DNA of 44,235 nt, taken from NCBI RefSeq assembly GCF_000331285.1, contig NZ_ANFX01000050.1:1-44235 (forward strand). Reading direction: 5' to 3'. Made by a program: the position numbers and the translations under genes. The notes under the pieces were generated by a model. That model was given only the letters and a program-made list of their open reading frames with translations, ran no database searches and was not told the origin of the DNA. Shown here piece after piece: positions 31,381-39,684 of this stretch (position 1 is its first letter; each line of letters opens with the position of its first letter). This DNA comes from Porphyrobacter sp. AAP82 (GTDB taxonomy: Bacteria; Pseudomonadota; Alphaproteobacteria; Sphingomonadales; Sphingomonadaceae).

Positions 31381-32415
31381 TCAAATCCAGCCGGAAAGCT
31401 CGCGGCGCAGCATCGCCTCGATCATCGCAAGGCCGTGGTCCGAGCTGTTGAGGCAATCGAGCACGGCGTAATCCTCTCCCCCCGCCTCGCAGAATTCCTT
31501 GCGGCCCTCGATCGCCAGCTCTTCCAGCGTCTCGACACAGTCCGCCGCAAAGCCCGGGGCGGCGACGACCAGCCGCCTCGTGCCCTTCTCGCCCTCGGCA
31601 ATCAGGGTCGCATCGGTCGAGGGCTCGAGCCACGCCGCCGGGCCGAACCGCGACTGGAAGGTGGTCTCGAAGCGCACGCCGGCGAATTCGGGCCGCCTCG
31701 CCAGTTCCTCGCGCAGCAGCCGCGCGGTCTTGGAGCAGTGACAGTAATAGGGATCGCCCTTCTCGAGCGTCTGCTGCGGCATGCCGTGGAAGCTGAGCAG
31801 CATCACTTCGGGCTTGAAGGTCAGCGCGCGCACCTGCCGGGTCAGATCCTCGGCCAGCGCGGTGAGGTAATTGGGATCGTCGTGATAGGGCGGGATGAAC
31901 CGCAGCGCGGGCTGCCAGCGCATCTTGCCGAGTACGCGCGCGATCTCGTCGAACACGGTCGCGGTCGTCGCGGCGCAATATTGCGGATACATCGGGGCGA
32001 CGAGGATGCGGTCGCATCCATCGGCCATCAATGCGGTGAGGCGGCTTTCGATCGAGGGATTGCCGTAACGCATCGCCCAATCGACCTGCACAGCCTCGCC
32101 AAACTTGCCCACCATCGCCTCGGCCTGGCGCGCGGTGATGTCGGCGAGCGGCGAGCCCCGCTCGGTCCAGATTTTCTGATAGGCCTTGGCGCTCTTCTGG
32201 GGCCGCGTGTTGAGGATGATCCCGCGCAGGATCAGCTGCCAGGCGATCGGCGGAATCTCCACCACGCGCGTGTCCGAGAGGAACTGCTTGAGGTAACGCT
32301 TGACCGAATCCGGATCAGGCCCGTCGGGCGTGCCGAGGTTGATCAGCAGCACGCCGATGCGGCCGCTCTTTGCAGGAGGATGGTCGCCCGGAAGGCGCTG
32401 GGTCTGCCAGGTCAT
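31381..32415 (-). CDS. hemH: Ferrochelatase
   Basis: A 344-residue ferrochelatase inserting Fe2+ into protoporphyrin IX, the last step of heme synthesis. The signature is LSFHGMPQQTLEKGDPYYCHC with catalytic His210. GVLLINLGTPDGPDPDSVKRYLKQFLSDTRV at the N terminus and VEIPP are also typical. The Cys residues in the C-terminal part (e.g. AADCVETLEE, VLDCLNSS) are family-like. It precedes the P450 gene. Confidence 0.95.
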   Translation of the reverse strand: MTWQTQRLPGDHPPAKSGRIGVLLINLGTPDGPDPDSVKRYLKQFLSDTRVVEIPPIAWQLILRGIILNTRPQKSAKAYQKIWTERGSPLADITARQAEAMVGKFGEAVQVDWAMRYGNPSIESRLTALMADGCDRILVAPMYPQYCAATTATVFDEIARVLGKMRWQPALRFIPPYHDDPNYLTALAEDLTRQVRALTFKPEVMLLSFHGMPQQTLEKGDPYYCHCSKTARLLREELARRPEFAGVRFETTFQSRFGPAAWLEPSTDATLIAEGEKGTRRLVVAAPGFAADCVETLEELAIEGRKEFCEAGGEDYAVLDCLNSSDHGLAMIEAMLRRELSGWI

Positions 32416-32494
32416 ATGCCGCCCAACGGTCGGCAGGCGTTTCGTTTCCGAACCTGCAAAAAAGCGCAGGTCTTATGTTGCAAAAATGTCGGGA

Positions 32495-34780
32495 TCATAT
32501 GCCGTCCGATAGGAGGGGAAGGCGGCGCAGGCGCAAGCCCGTGGCCGAATAGAGCGCGTTGGCAATGGCCGGCGGCGCGACCACCGCGCCAAGCTCGCCC
32601 GGATCGGCGGGTGCCTTGTCGCTGGCGATGAACTGGACCCGCATCTCGGGGCAATCGGCAAGGCCCGGCAAGCCGAGCGCCACATCGCCTGCCTGCTCGG
32701 GCAGACCGCCGCGCAAGGCCACCGCATTGCCGAGCGCGATGCCGATGCCGAACACGAGACCGCCCTCGATCTGCTGGCGGGCGATATCGTGGTTGACGAT
32801 CCGGCCGATATCGACCGCCGCCGAAAGCCGGACGACGCGCACGCCGCCCTCGCCCTGCCGCGCGGTGGCGACGCAGGCGATCCGCGGCGCATCCTCTCCC
32901 TCGCCGAGCCGCGCACAGGCGAGGCCCTGGCCGCTCTGATCGACCCCGCCATCCCACTCGGCAAGCTGCGCGGCGCGCTGGAGGCAAGCGGCAAGACGCA
33001 CGTCGCCCCCCAGCATCGACATGCGGAACGACAGCGGCTCGCGCTTCGCCTTGGCTGCGATCTCGTCGATGAAGCTTTCGGTGGCGAAGATCGTCGGCCC
33101 CCAGGCATTGCCGCGCACCCGCCCGACCGGCATGCCGATATCGGCGGGAATGTGCTCGACCATCACGGCCGGGATCTTGTAGGGTGGCACCGCGCCTTGG
33201 CAGGCGAGCGGATCGGGCTCGCCCGTGGTCTCGCGGATCGCGGCCATGCTGGTGCGGTTGGCGAACAGGCGCTTGCCGAACTCGCGCGCGGAAGGCGGCG
33301 TCGCCACCCGCACGCGCAGCGCCTCGATCGCGCCGCTTGGGGTGCCGGGCGCACCCTTGGCGAGCTGCGCGCCGAGCAGCATCCAGTAGGGCGCGCGCGG
33401 GCGGGCACGGATCAGCTCGTCGCGGCGCGACCAGACCAGCTGCACCGGGCGGCCCAGTTCCTTCGCGATCAGCGCGATCTCGATGGCGTGGTCGTGTTCG
33501 AGCCGCGCATCGAAGCTGCCGCCCGCAGGCGTGGGGTAGAGCGCAACGTCCTCGGTCGAGATGCCGATGGCGCGCGCGGCGGCGATGCGGGCCTGTTCGG
33601 GGGCCTGCGCGGCGATCCACAGATCGAGCCGCCCGTCCTCGAACCGCGCGGTCGCAGTCGCGGTTTCGATCGGGGCGGCATAAGCCGGTTCGACCTCATA
33701 CCGCCGGCCGATGTCGACGCGCTGCAATCCGGCGGCGCCAAACCCGGTCTCGGCGATCACATGCGCCTCGCCCGCGGTCAGCAGCGTGTCGAGCCGCGCG
33801 GCGATATCGGTGCTGTTGACGGGCGCGGCAGTGCGGAACCGCGGCTTCATCGCGGCAAGTGCGGCCTCGGCGCTCCACCACGTATCGGCGGCGACCGCGA
33901 GCCAGCGCTTGCTCTCGACGATCCCGGCCAGCCCCTTGATACCGGCGGCGGCCTTGGTATCGAAGCTTTCGAGCTCGGAGCCGTCCACGGGGCCGTGGCG
34001 GATCGAGGCGAACACCATGCCCGGCAGGCGCACATCGCCGGCAAAGCGGTGCGAGCCATCGACCTTGGAGGGCAGGTCGATGCGCGGGAAGGCGGGCGCG
34101 CCGTCGACATCGGCGGGAAGCGGCTTTTCGCGCGGGGGCTCGGGCCGCAGCGGCGCGGGATCGGGCGGGGAATAGCCCGCGGCATCCTCTGCCAGTTCGC
34201 CGAAGCTTGCACGGTTGGGCCCCTGCGTGACGAGGCCGTTTTCGACCTCGCATTCCTCCCATGCGACGCCCCATCTGGCCGCAGCCGCCTGCGCCAGCAT
34301 CGCGCGCGCGGCAGCGGCGGCCTCGCGGCAGGGCTGTTCATAGGCGGCAAGCGCGGTGCCGCCCGCGGTCGCGTTGAAGCGGCGGCTTTGCGCAAAGCGG
34401 GTCGCCAGCAGGTCGTCGAAAGGCGGCGAGAGCCCGGCAAAGCTCGCGTCCCACAGCGCCATCCACTGCCGCGCCAGCGGGACATTGGCATAGACGCCCG
34501 AGACCGGCGCGGGCTCGACCGCGATCTGCCGCCAGTCCGCGCCCAGTTCATAGGCCACGATCTGCGGCAGGATGGTGGTGATCCCCTGCCCCATTTCAAG
34601 CTGCGGCACGGCAACGGTGACCACGCCGTCGGCGGCGATCTTGAGCCACGCGCCGAACACGTGCTCAGCCCGCGCGGCCACCAGCGGGGTGCGGTAGGAG
34701 CGCGGCATCAGCCACCACGCGACGACCAGCCCGCCGCCTGCCGCCGCGCCCGCCAGCAATCCGCGCCGGGTGACCTGCAT
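32495..34780 (-). CDS. Tat-exported molybdenum hydroxylase large subunit (xanthine dehydrogenase / IorB-like)
   Basis: A 761-residue molybdopterin-binding subunit. TRRGLLAGAAAGGG at residues 4-17 is a twin-arginine leader, so it is exported folded. VAVPQLEMGQGITTILPQIVAYELG, QAPEQARIAAARAIGI, GGSFDARLEHDHA, GNAWGPTIFATESFIDEIA and the terminal PGELGAVVAPPAIANALYSATGLR (with the conserved catalytic Glu) mark the family. The layout fits isoquinoline 1-oxidoreductase-beta-like enzymes. The usual partner small [2Fe-2S] subunit is not adjacent. The gene starts 4 bp after the Mrp/ApbC gene, a likely operon. Substrate unknown. Confidence 0.88.
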   Translation of the reverse strand: MQVTRRGLLAGAAAGGGLVVAWWLMPRSYRTPLVAARAEHVFGAWLKIAADGVVTVAVPQLEMGQGITTILPQIVAYELGADWRQIAVEPAPVSGVYANVPLARQWMALWDASFAGLSPPFDDLLATRFAQSRRFNATAGGTALAAYEQPCREAAAAARAMLAQAAAARWGVAWEECEVENGLVTQGPNRASFGELAEDAAGYSPPDPAPLRPEPPREKPLPADVDGAPAFPRIDLPSKVDGSHRFAGDVRLPGMVFASIRHGPVDGSELESFDTKAAAGIKGLAGIVESKRWLAVAADTWWSAEAALAAMKPRFRTAAPVNSTDIAARLDTLLTAGEAHVIAETGFGAAGLQRVDIGRRYEVEPAYAAPIETATATARFEDGRLDLWIAAQAPEQARIAAARAIGISTEDVALYPTPAGGSFDARLEHDHAIEIALIAKELGRPVQLVWSRRDELIRARPRAPYWMLLGAQLAKGAPGTPSGAIEALRVRVATPPSAREFGKRLFANRTSMAAIRETTGEPDPLACQGAVPPYKIPAVMVEHIPADIGMPVGRVRGNAWGPTIFATESFIDEIAAKAKREPLSFRMSMLGGDVRLAACLQRAAQLAEWDGGVDQSGQGLACARLGEGEDAPRIACVATARQGEGGVRVVRLSAAVDIGRIVNHDIARQQIEGGLVFGIGIALGNAVALRGGLPEQAGDVALGLPGLADCPEMRVQFIASDKAPADPGELGAVVAPPAIANALYSATGLRLRRLPLLSDGI

Positions 34781-34784
34781 CGTT

Positions 34785-35792
34785 CTAGAGCCGGCCCGTG
34801 TCGAGCCAGCGGCCGAGCTGTTCGGCGATGGCGCGGAAGGGCTCGGCGGCCTCGTCATCGCCCCACGCGGGGGGCACGCCCTTGTCGCCCGCGATGCGCG
34901 TGGCGAGCGTCAGCGGCACGCGGCCAAGGAAGGGGATTTCGAGCGCGGCGGCGAATTTCTCGACGCCCCCCTGTCCGAAGGGATCGCTGACCTCGCCGCA
35001 ATGCGGGCAGGCATAGCCCGCCATGTTCTCGACGAGGCCGATGATCGGCACCTCGCCCTGTTCGAACAGCTGGCCCGCGCGCGCGGCATCGATCAGCGCG
35101 AGGTCTTGCGGGGTCGAGACCAGCACCGCGCCGTCGGGCTTGTGCGCCGAGAGCATCGACAATTGAACGTCGCCCGTGCCCGGCGGCAGGTCGACCAGCA
35201 GCAGATCGGTCTCGCCCCAGTCGGCATCGACCAGTTGCGAGAGCGCCTTGCCGGTCATCGGCCCGCGCCAGGCGAGCGCCTTGCCGGGCGCGACGATGTG
35301 CCCCATCGAGAGCACCTTGACCCCGTAGGGGCTGTCGATCGCCACCAGCTTGTCGCCCTCGGGGGTGGCGGCGGGCTTCTGCCCTTCGGTCTTCAGCAGC
35401 TTGGGCTGCGAGGGGCCGTAGATATCGCCATCAATCACCCCGACGCGGCGGCCCATCTTGGCGAGCGCGACCGCGAGGTTGGTGGTGAGCGTCGACTTGC
35501 CGACCCCGCCCTTGCCTGAGCCCACCGCGATCAGACGGCGGCGGCGGCGTTCGCCGGTGAGCGCGATGCGCACCTCGGCGATTTCGGGCAAGGCAGACAG
35601 CGCGGCGGTGATCTCCGCCTCGAGCGCGGCGCGCCCCTCGTCAGGCAGATCGCCGGCCTCGGCAACGATCACCGCGCGGCCCGCAACGATCCTTGCGGAA
35701 CGCAGGCGGTGATTGATTTGCGGGCTCAGCGCGGCGCGGATCAGCGCCTCTTCGGCTTGCGGCTGGCGGGGAGTATCGGGCGGGTTGTCCAT
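34785..35792 (-). CDS. apbC: Mrp/ApbC-type Fe-S cluster carrier ATPase
   Basis: A 335-residue P-loop protein. The deviant Walker A GSGKGGVGKSTL is at residues 91-102, DGDIYGPSQPKLL follows, and the Fe-S-binding CPHC motif (Cys262, Cys265) lies in YACPHCGEVSDPFGQGG. The N-terminal 70 residues form the MIP18-like domain. Members carry [4Fe-4S] clusters to apo-proteins. The gene directly precedes the molybdenum hydroxylase subunit (4 bp), suggesting joint transcription, and is divergent from hflK. Confidence 0.92.
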   Translation of the reverse strand: MDNPPDTPRQPQAEEALIRAALSPQINHRLRSARIVAGRAVIVAEAGDLPDEGRAALEAEITAALSALPEIAEVRIALTGERRRRRLIAVGSGKGGVGKSTLTTNLAVALAKMGRRVGVIDGDIYGPSQPKLLKTEGQKPAATPEGDKLVAIDSPYGVKVLSMGHIVAPGKALAWRGPMTGKALSQLVDADWGETDLLLVDLPPGTGDVQLSMLSAHKPDGAVLVSTPQDLALIDAARAGQLFEQGEVPIIGLVENMAGYACPHCGEVSDPFGQGGVEKFAAALEIPFLGRVPLTLATRIAGDKGVPPAWGDDEAAEPFRAIAEQLGRWLDTGRL

Positions 35793-35867
35793 TTCGCCAC
35801 GCCTCTAACACCAAAATCACGCAGCGAACCCCTGTTTTTCGCCGAAACCCGTGCCTATAAACAGCCT

Positions 35868-37025
35868 ATGCAGAGAATGGACGGTTGGAGAGAACGGCTG
35901 GGCGCGGGGCTTAAGGGCCTCGCCATGGCCGGAAAGAACCCCTGGGGCGGCAGCGGCGGTTCTGGCGATGACGGCACGCCGGGCAACGACGGCGAAGGGG
36001 GCGGCAGCGACAGCTCCGGTCCGCGCAATCCGTGGCTGCCGGGCGGGGGCGAACCCGGCAAGCGCCGCTCGGCCAGCATCGAGGACATCTTCAAGAGCCG
36101 CGGCCCCGAAGGCCCGCGCCGTTCGGGCGGCGGCGGCGGTCAGGGCGGCGGCGGTTTCCGCTTCCCCGAACGCCCCGGCGGCAAGAGCTGGGTGCCGGTC
36201 ATTATCGGCGGGGTCGCGCTGGTCTGGGTCGCGGTCACCAGCGTCCACTTCGTCCAGCCGGGCGAGCAGGCGGTGGTGACGTGGCTCGGTGGCAAGTATT
36301 CGCACGAGTTCGAAAGCGGCACCAACTTCACCGCGCCCTGGCCGATCCACATGGTCGAAAAGGAAAACGTGACGCAGGTCCGGCTCGAGGAGGTGCCCGG
36401 CACCAAGACCGAAAAGCTGATCCTGACCGGCGACCAGAACCTTGTCGATTTGAGCTATCTGATCCGCTGGAACATCTCGGACCTGACGCTTTACAAGTAC
36501 CAGCTCAGCGATCCGCGCAACGCGCTGCTCGAGATCGGCGAGGCGGCGATGCGCGCTGCGGTGGCGCGGCAGGATCTCGATTCCGTGCTGACCGGCGCCG
36601 GCCGTGCGGAGATCGAGCAGGACGTGCGCACCGCGATGCAGGCGCGGCTCGATGCCTATCGCTCGGGTATCAGCGTGCAGGGTATCGAAATCAACAAGGT
36701 CGATCCGCCAAGCCGGGTGGAAGAGGCCTTCAAGGACGTCTCGAGCGCCCAGCAGGACGCCGACGCCAACATCAACCGCGCCCGCGCGGTGGCCCAACAG
36801 GTGCTCGCCCGCGCGCAGGGCGATGCGAGCGAATTCAACGACATCTACGAGGAATACAAGCTCGCGCCCGAAGTGACGCGGCGCCGCCTCTATTACGAGA
36901 CCATGGAGCAGATCCTGTCCAAGACCGACAAGACGATCGTCGAATCCGGCAACGTCACCCCCTACCTGCCGCTTCCCGAGTTGAAGCGCCGGGCCCAGGC
37001 CCAACCGCAAGCGCAGGGGCAGTAA
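35868..37025 (+). CDS. hflK: HflK, FtsH-associated SPFH-domain protein
   Basis: About 385 residues. A glycine-rich, positively charged N terminus is followed by one membrane segment (about residues 107-128, WVPVIIGGVALVWVAVTSVHF) and an SPFH/band-7 domain (FVQPGEQAVVTWLGGKYSHEFESGTNFTAPWPI to the helix with AVAQQVLARAQGDASEFN). With HflC it surrounds the FtsH protease in the inner membrane. The start is uncertain: ATG at 35868 (a TATAAA-like -10 lies just before), 35877, or 35925 with AAGGG seven bases before it. hflC begins 4 bp after its stop. Confidence 0.92.
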   Translation: MQRMDGWRERLGAGLKGLAMAGKNPWGGSGGSGDDGTPGNDGEGGGSDSSGPRNPWLPGGGEPGKRRSASIEDIFKSRGPEGPRRSGGGGGQGGGGFRFPERPGGKSWVPVIIGGVALVWVAVTSVHFVQPGEQAVVTWLGGKYSHEFESGTNFTAPWPIHMVEKENVTQVRLEEVPGTKTEKLILTGDQNLVDLSYLIRWNISDLTLYKYQLSDPRNALLEIGEAAMRAAVARQDLDSVLTGAGRAEIEQDVRTAMQARLDAYRSGISVQGIEINKVDPPSRVEEAFKDVSSAQQDADANINRARAVAQQVLARAQGDASEFNDIYEEYKLAPEVTRRRLYYETMEQILSKTDKTIVESGNVTPYLPLPELKRRAQAQPQAQGQ

Positions 37026-37029
37026 GGTC

Positions 37030-37875
37030 ATGGAAAACCTGTTCCAGAACGTCCGCAACATCGCCATCGCCGCCGCCGTGCTGGTGGTCGCGCTGGTCGC
37101 CAGTGTGGTGATCGTCCCCGAAACCCATCAGGCGGTGGTGATCCGCACCGGCGAGCCGGTCCGCGTCATCAACCAGTTCCGCCCCGACGTGCCCTACGGC
37201 TCGACCGGCGCGGGGATCGCGCCGCGCATCCCGTTCGTCGAGGAAGTGCGCTTCATCGACCGCCGGGTGCTCGATATCGACATGGAGCGCACCCAGGTGC
37301 TCTCCAAGGACCAGCAGCGCCTCCAGGTCGATGCCTATGCGCGCTACCGGATCATCGATCCGGTCAAGCTGGTCGAGAAGGCCGGGACCGAACGCCAATT
37401 GGAAGCGCAGCTGCTGCCGATCCTCACCTCGGTGCTGCGCCAGGAGCTGGGGAGGCGGCCGTTTGCCGCGCTCATCAGTGCAGAGCGCGGGACCGCGATG
37501 ACCAACATCACCGCCACGCTCGACAAGCAGGCGCGCAACTATGGCGCGCAGGTGCTCGACGTGCGGATCAAGGCCGCCGACCTGCCCGAAGGCAGCCCCC
37601 TCGACGCCGCCTTCACCCGGATGGAGACCGACCGGCAGGAACAGGCCGCCACGATCCGCGCTGCGGGCCTGCGCGATGCGCAGATCATCCAGGCCGAAGC
37701 CAGCGCCCAGGCCGCGAAGATCTACGCCGAGGCTTACGGGAAAGACCCGAAATTCTACGACTTCTACCGCGCCATGCAGAGCTACAAGAACACCTTCATC
37801 GCCGGCGAGGGGCAAAGCACCATGGTGCTGTCGGACGACAGCGAGTATTTCCGCCAGTTCAAGGGGCAGCAGTAG
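37030..37875 (+). CDS. hflC: HflC, FtsH-associated SPFH-domain protein
   Basis: A 281-residue partner of HflK. A membrane segment at about residues 10-30 (IAIAAAVLVVALVASVVIV) is followed by the band-7 domain (ETHQAVVIRTGEPVRVI, RFIDRRVLDIDMER, LSKDQQRLQVDAYARYRI) and the heptad-like helix ending in KIYAEAYGKDPKFYDFYRAMQSYKNTF, a classic HflC end. With hflK and degP it forms an order widely conserved in alphaproteobacteria. Confidence 0.95.
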   Translation: MENLFQNVRNIAIAAAVLVVALVASVVIVPETHQAVVIRTGEPVRVINQFRPDVPYGSTGAGIAPRIPFVEEVRFIDRRVLDIDMERTQVLSKDQQRLQVDAYARYRIIDPVKLVEKAGTERQLEAQLLPILTSVLRQELGRRPFAALISAERGTAMTNITATLDKQARNYGAQVLDVRIKAADLPEGSPLDAAFTRMETDRQEQAATIRAAGLRDAQIIQAEASAQAAKIYAEAYGKDPKFYDFYRAMQSYKNTFIAGEGQSTMVLSDDSEYFRQFKGQQ

Positions 37876-38068
37876 CGCGTTCGACCAAGCGCAGATGCAC
37901 GGCGATCAGCGCCGCGCGGTATTCAATCGGCGTTAAGCCGCCAAAGGCGCATTTGAGGCCGCCGCGCAGGCAAGGTCGCGGCATCCCACAAGGGCTTCAG
38001 GCCGCAAGGGTTTCAGGAACGGTGCGGGACCTCCGCGCATTTCCGGACAGGATAAGGACCAAGAGGAC

Positions 38069-39610
38069 GTGAACAAAGTGCGCTATGTATACGGACTGTC
38101 GAGCGCGCTGCTGGTGGGCGGCGCTGCCATTTCGCTGATCACGGGCTCGCCGCTGGGCGCACAGGTCGCGCAGAACGACGATGCGGTGATGAACCGCGTG
38201 GTCCCCGTCGCCGGTGCGCCGGCAAGCTTCGCCGATCTCACCGCGCAGCTCCAGCCTGCGGTGGTCAACATCGCCACCCGCCAGCGGGTCGAGGTGCAGA
38301 ACAATCCCTTCGCCGGTACGCCCTTCGCCGAACTGTTCAACCGCCGTCAGGGCGGCGGGCAGCAGGCGCAGCCGCAGACGCAGGAAGCACAGTCGCTGGG
38401 CTCGGGCTTCATCATCTCGGCCGATGGCATCGTCGTCACCAACAACCACGTGATCAGCCCGCCCGATACCCGCGCGAAGCTGGAATCGATCACCATCACC
38501 TTGTCGGACGGCACCGAATACGAAGCCGACGTGATCGGCGCGGATGCCGCCTCCGACCTCGCGGTGCTCAAGATCCGGTCGGACAAGACCTTCCCCTTTG
38601 TCACCTTCGGCGATTCCTCGGCAACCCGCGTGGGCGACTGGGTGGTGGCGATCGGCAACCCCTTCGGCCTCGGCGGCACGGTGACCGCGGGGATCATCTC
38701 GGCGGTGTACCGCAACACCGGCCAGGGCGGCGCCTATGACCGCTACCTCCAGACCGATGCGAGCATCAACCGCGGCAATTCGGGCGGTCCGCTGTTCGAC
38801 ATGCGCGGCAACGTGATCGGCATCAACAACGCGATCTTCTCGCCTTCGGGCGGCAGCGTCGGGATCGGTTTCGCGATCCCCGCCGAGACCGCCGCGCCGA
38901 TCGTCGCGAAGCTGCGGTCGGGTCAGGAAATCCAGCGCGGCTATCTCGGCGTGCGCCTGCAACCCATCGACGAGGATGTCGCGCTCTCGCTCGGCCTGCC
39001 CAAGCGGCGCGGCGAGCTGGTCCAGATGGTCGAGGAAACCGGCCCTGCCGCCAAGGCCGGCCTGAAGTCGGGCGATGTCCTCACCAAGGTCAACGGCAAG
39101 GACGTGACCTCCGAACAGACCGTCTCCTATCTCGTCGCCAATCTCCAGCCGGGCACCACCGTGCCGGTCGAGGTGCTGCGTGACGGCAAGCGCGTGAACA
39201 TCTCGGTCACGCTCGGCAAGCGCCCGAGCGAGCAGGAACTGGCCGCCCAGGCCCAGACCTTCGATCCCGAAGCCGAAGAGCCGATGGCACCGGGCACCTC
39301 GGACCAGACCATCGAGCAGAAGCTCGGCATGCAGGTCATGCCGATGAGCGCCGCCGTGGCGCGCTCGCTCGGCGTCCCGGCGGACACCAGGGGCGTGGTC
39401 ATCGCCGCGGTCGATCCCAATGGCGATGCGGCGAGGAAGGGCCTGCGCCGCGGCGACATCATCCTGTCGGCCAATTACCAGGCGACCCCGACGGTCGAGG
39501 CGCTGCTCGCGCAGGTCAACGCCGCGATCGCCGACAAGCGCGAGGCGATCCTGCTGCGCATCCAGCGCCGCACCACCCCGCCCGCCTTCGTCGCGGTGCG
39601 CCTCAATTAG
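38069..39610 (+). CDS. degP: Do/DegP-family periplasmic serine endopeptidase
   Basis: A 513-residue HtrA protease-chaperone. Residues 1-31 look like a signal peptide or anchor (LSSALLVGGAAISLITGSPLGA). The catalytic triad is His127 (TNNHVI), Asp163 (ASDLAVL) and Ser238 (INRGNSGGPLFD). Two PDZ domains follow (about 290-375 and 410-505). It degrades or refolds damaged envelope proteins. The GTG at 38069 is preceded by AAGAGGAC, a good ribosome site. A bidirectional terminator follows. Confidence 0.95.
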   Translation: MNKVRYVYGLSSALLVGGAAISLITGSPLGAQVAQNDDAVMNRVVPVAGAPASFADLTAQLQPAVVNIATRQRVEVQNNPFAGTPFAELFNRRQGGGQQAQPQTQEAQSLGSGFIISADGIVVTNNHVISPPDTRAKLESITITLSDGTEYEADVIGADAASDLAVLKIRSDKTFPFVTFGDSSATRVGDWVVAIGNPFGLGGTVTAGIISAVYRNTGQGGAYDRYLQTDASINRGNSGGPLFDMRGNVIGINNAIFSPSGGSVGIGFAIPAETAAPIVAKLRSGQEIQRGYLGVRLQPIDEDVALSLGLPKRRGELVQMVEETGPAAKAGLKSGDVLTKVNGKDVTSEQTVSYLVANLQPGTTVPVEVLRDGKRVNISVTLGKRPSEQELAAQAQTFDPEAEEPMAPGTSDQTIEQKLGMQVMPMSAAVARSLGVPADTRGVVIAAVDPNGDAARKGLRRGDIILSANYQATPTVEALLAQVNAAIADKREAILLRIQRRTTPPAFVAVRLN

Positions 39611-39630
39611 GGGCCTGCCGAAGGGACACG

Positions 39631-39666
39631 AAAAAGGCGCCGGGAGCGGATCCCGGCGCCTTTTTT
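39631..39666. terminator. Bidirectional intrinsic terminator between degP and the PBP1A gene
   Basis: A perfect 10-bp stem GGCGCCGGGA/TCCCGGCGCC (39636-39645 with 39651-39660, five-base loop) is flanked by five A (39631-39635) and six T (39661-39666). It can therefore end transcription from both convergent genes. Confidence 0.9.
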
Positions 39667-39684
39667 CATGGAGCCGCTGGCGTG

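Noticed and set aside
32447..32475. CCTGC/GCAGG inverted repeat with an A-run as terminator after the molybdenum hydroxylase gene
   Set aside because: The homopolymer run lies inside the loop rather than after the stem, and the stem is only 5-6 bp.
32789..34990. Long plus-strand open frame opposite the molybdenum hydroxylase gene
   Set aside because: Shadow frame; no motifs, while the minus strand has Tat leader and all family motifs.
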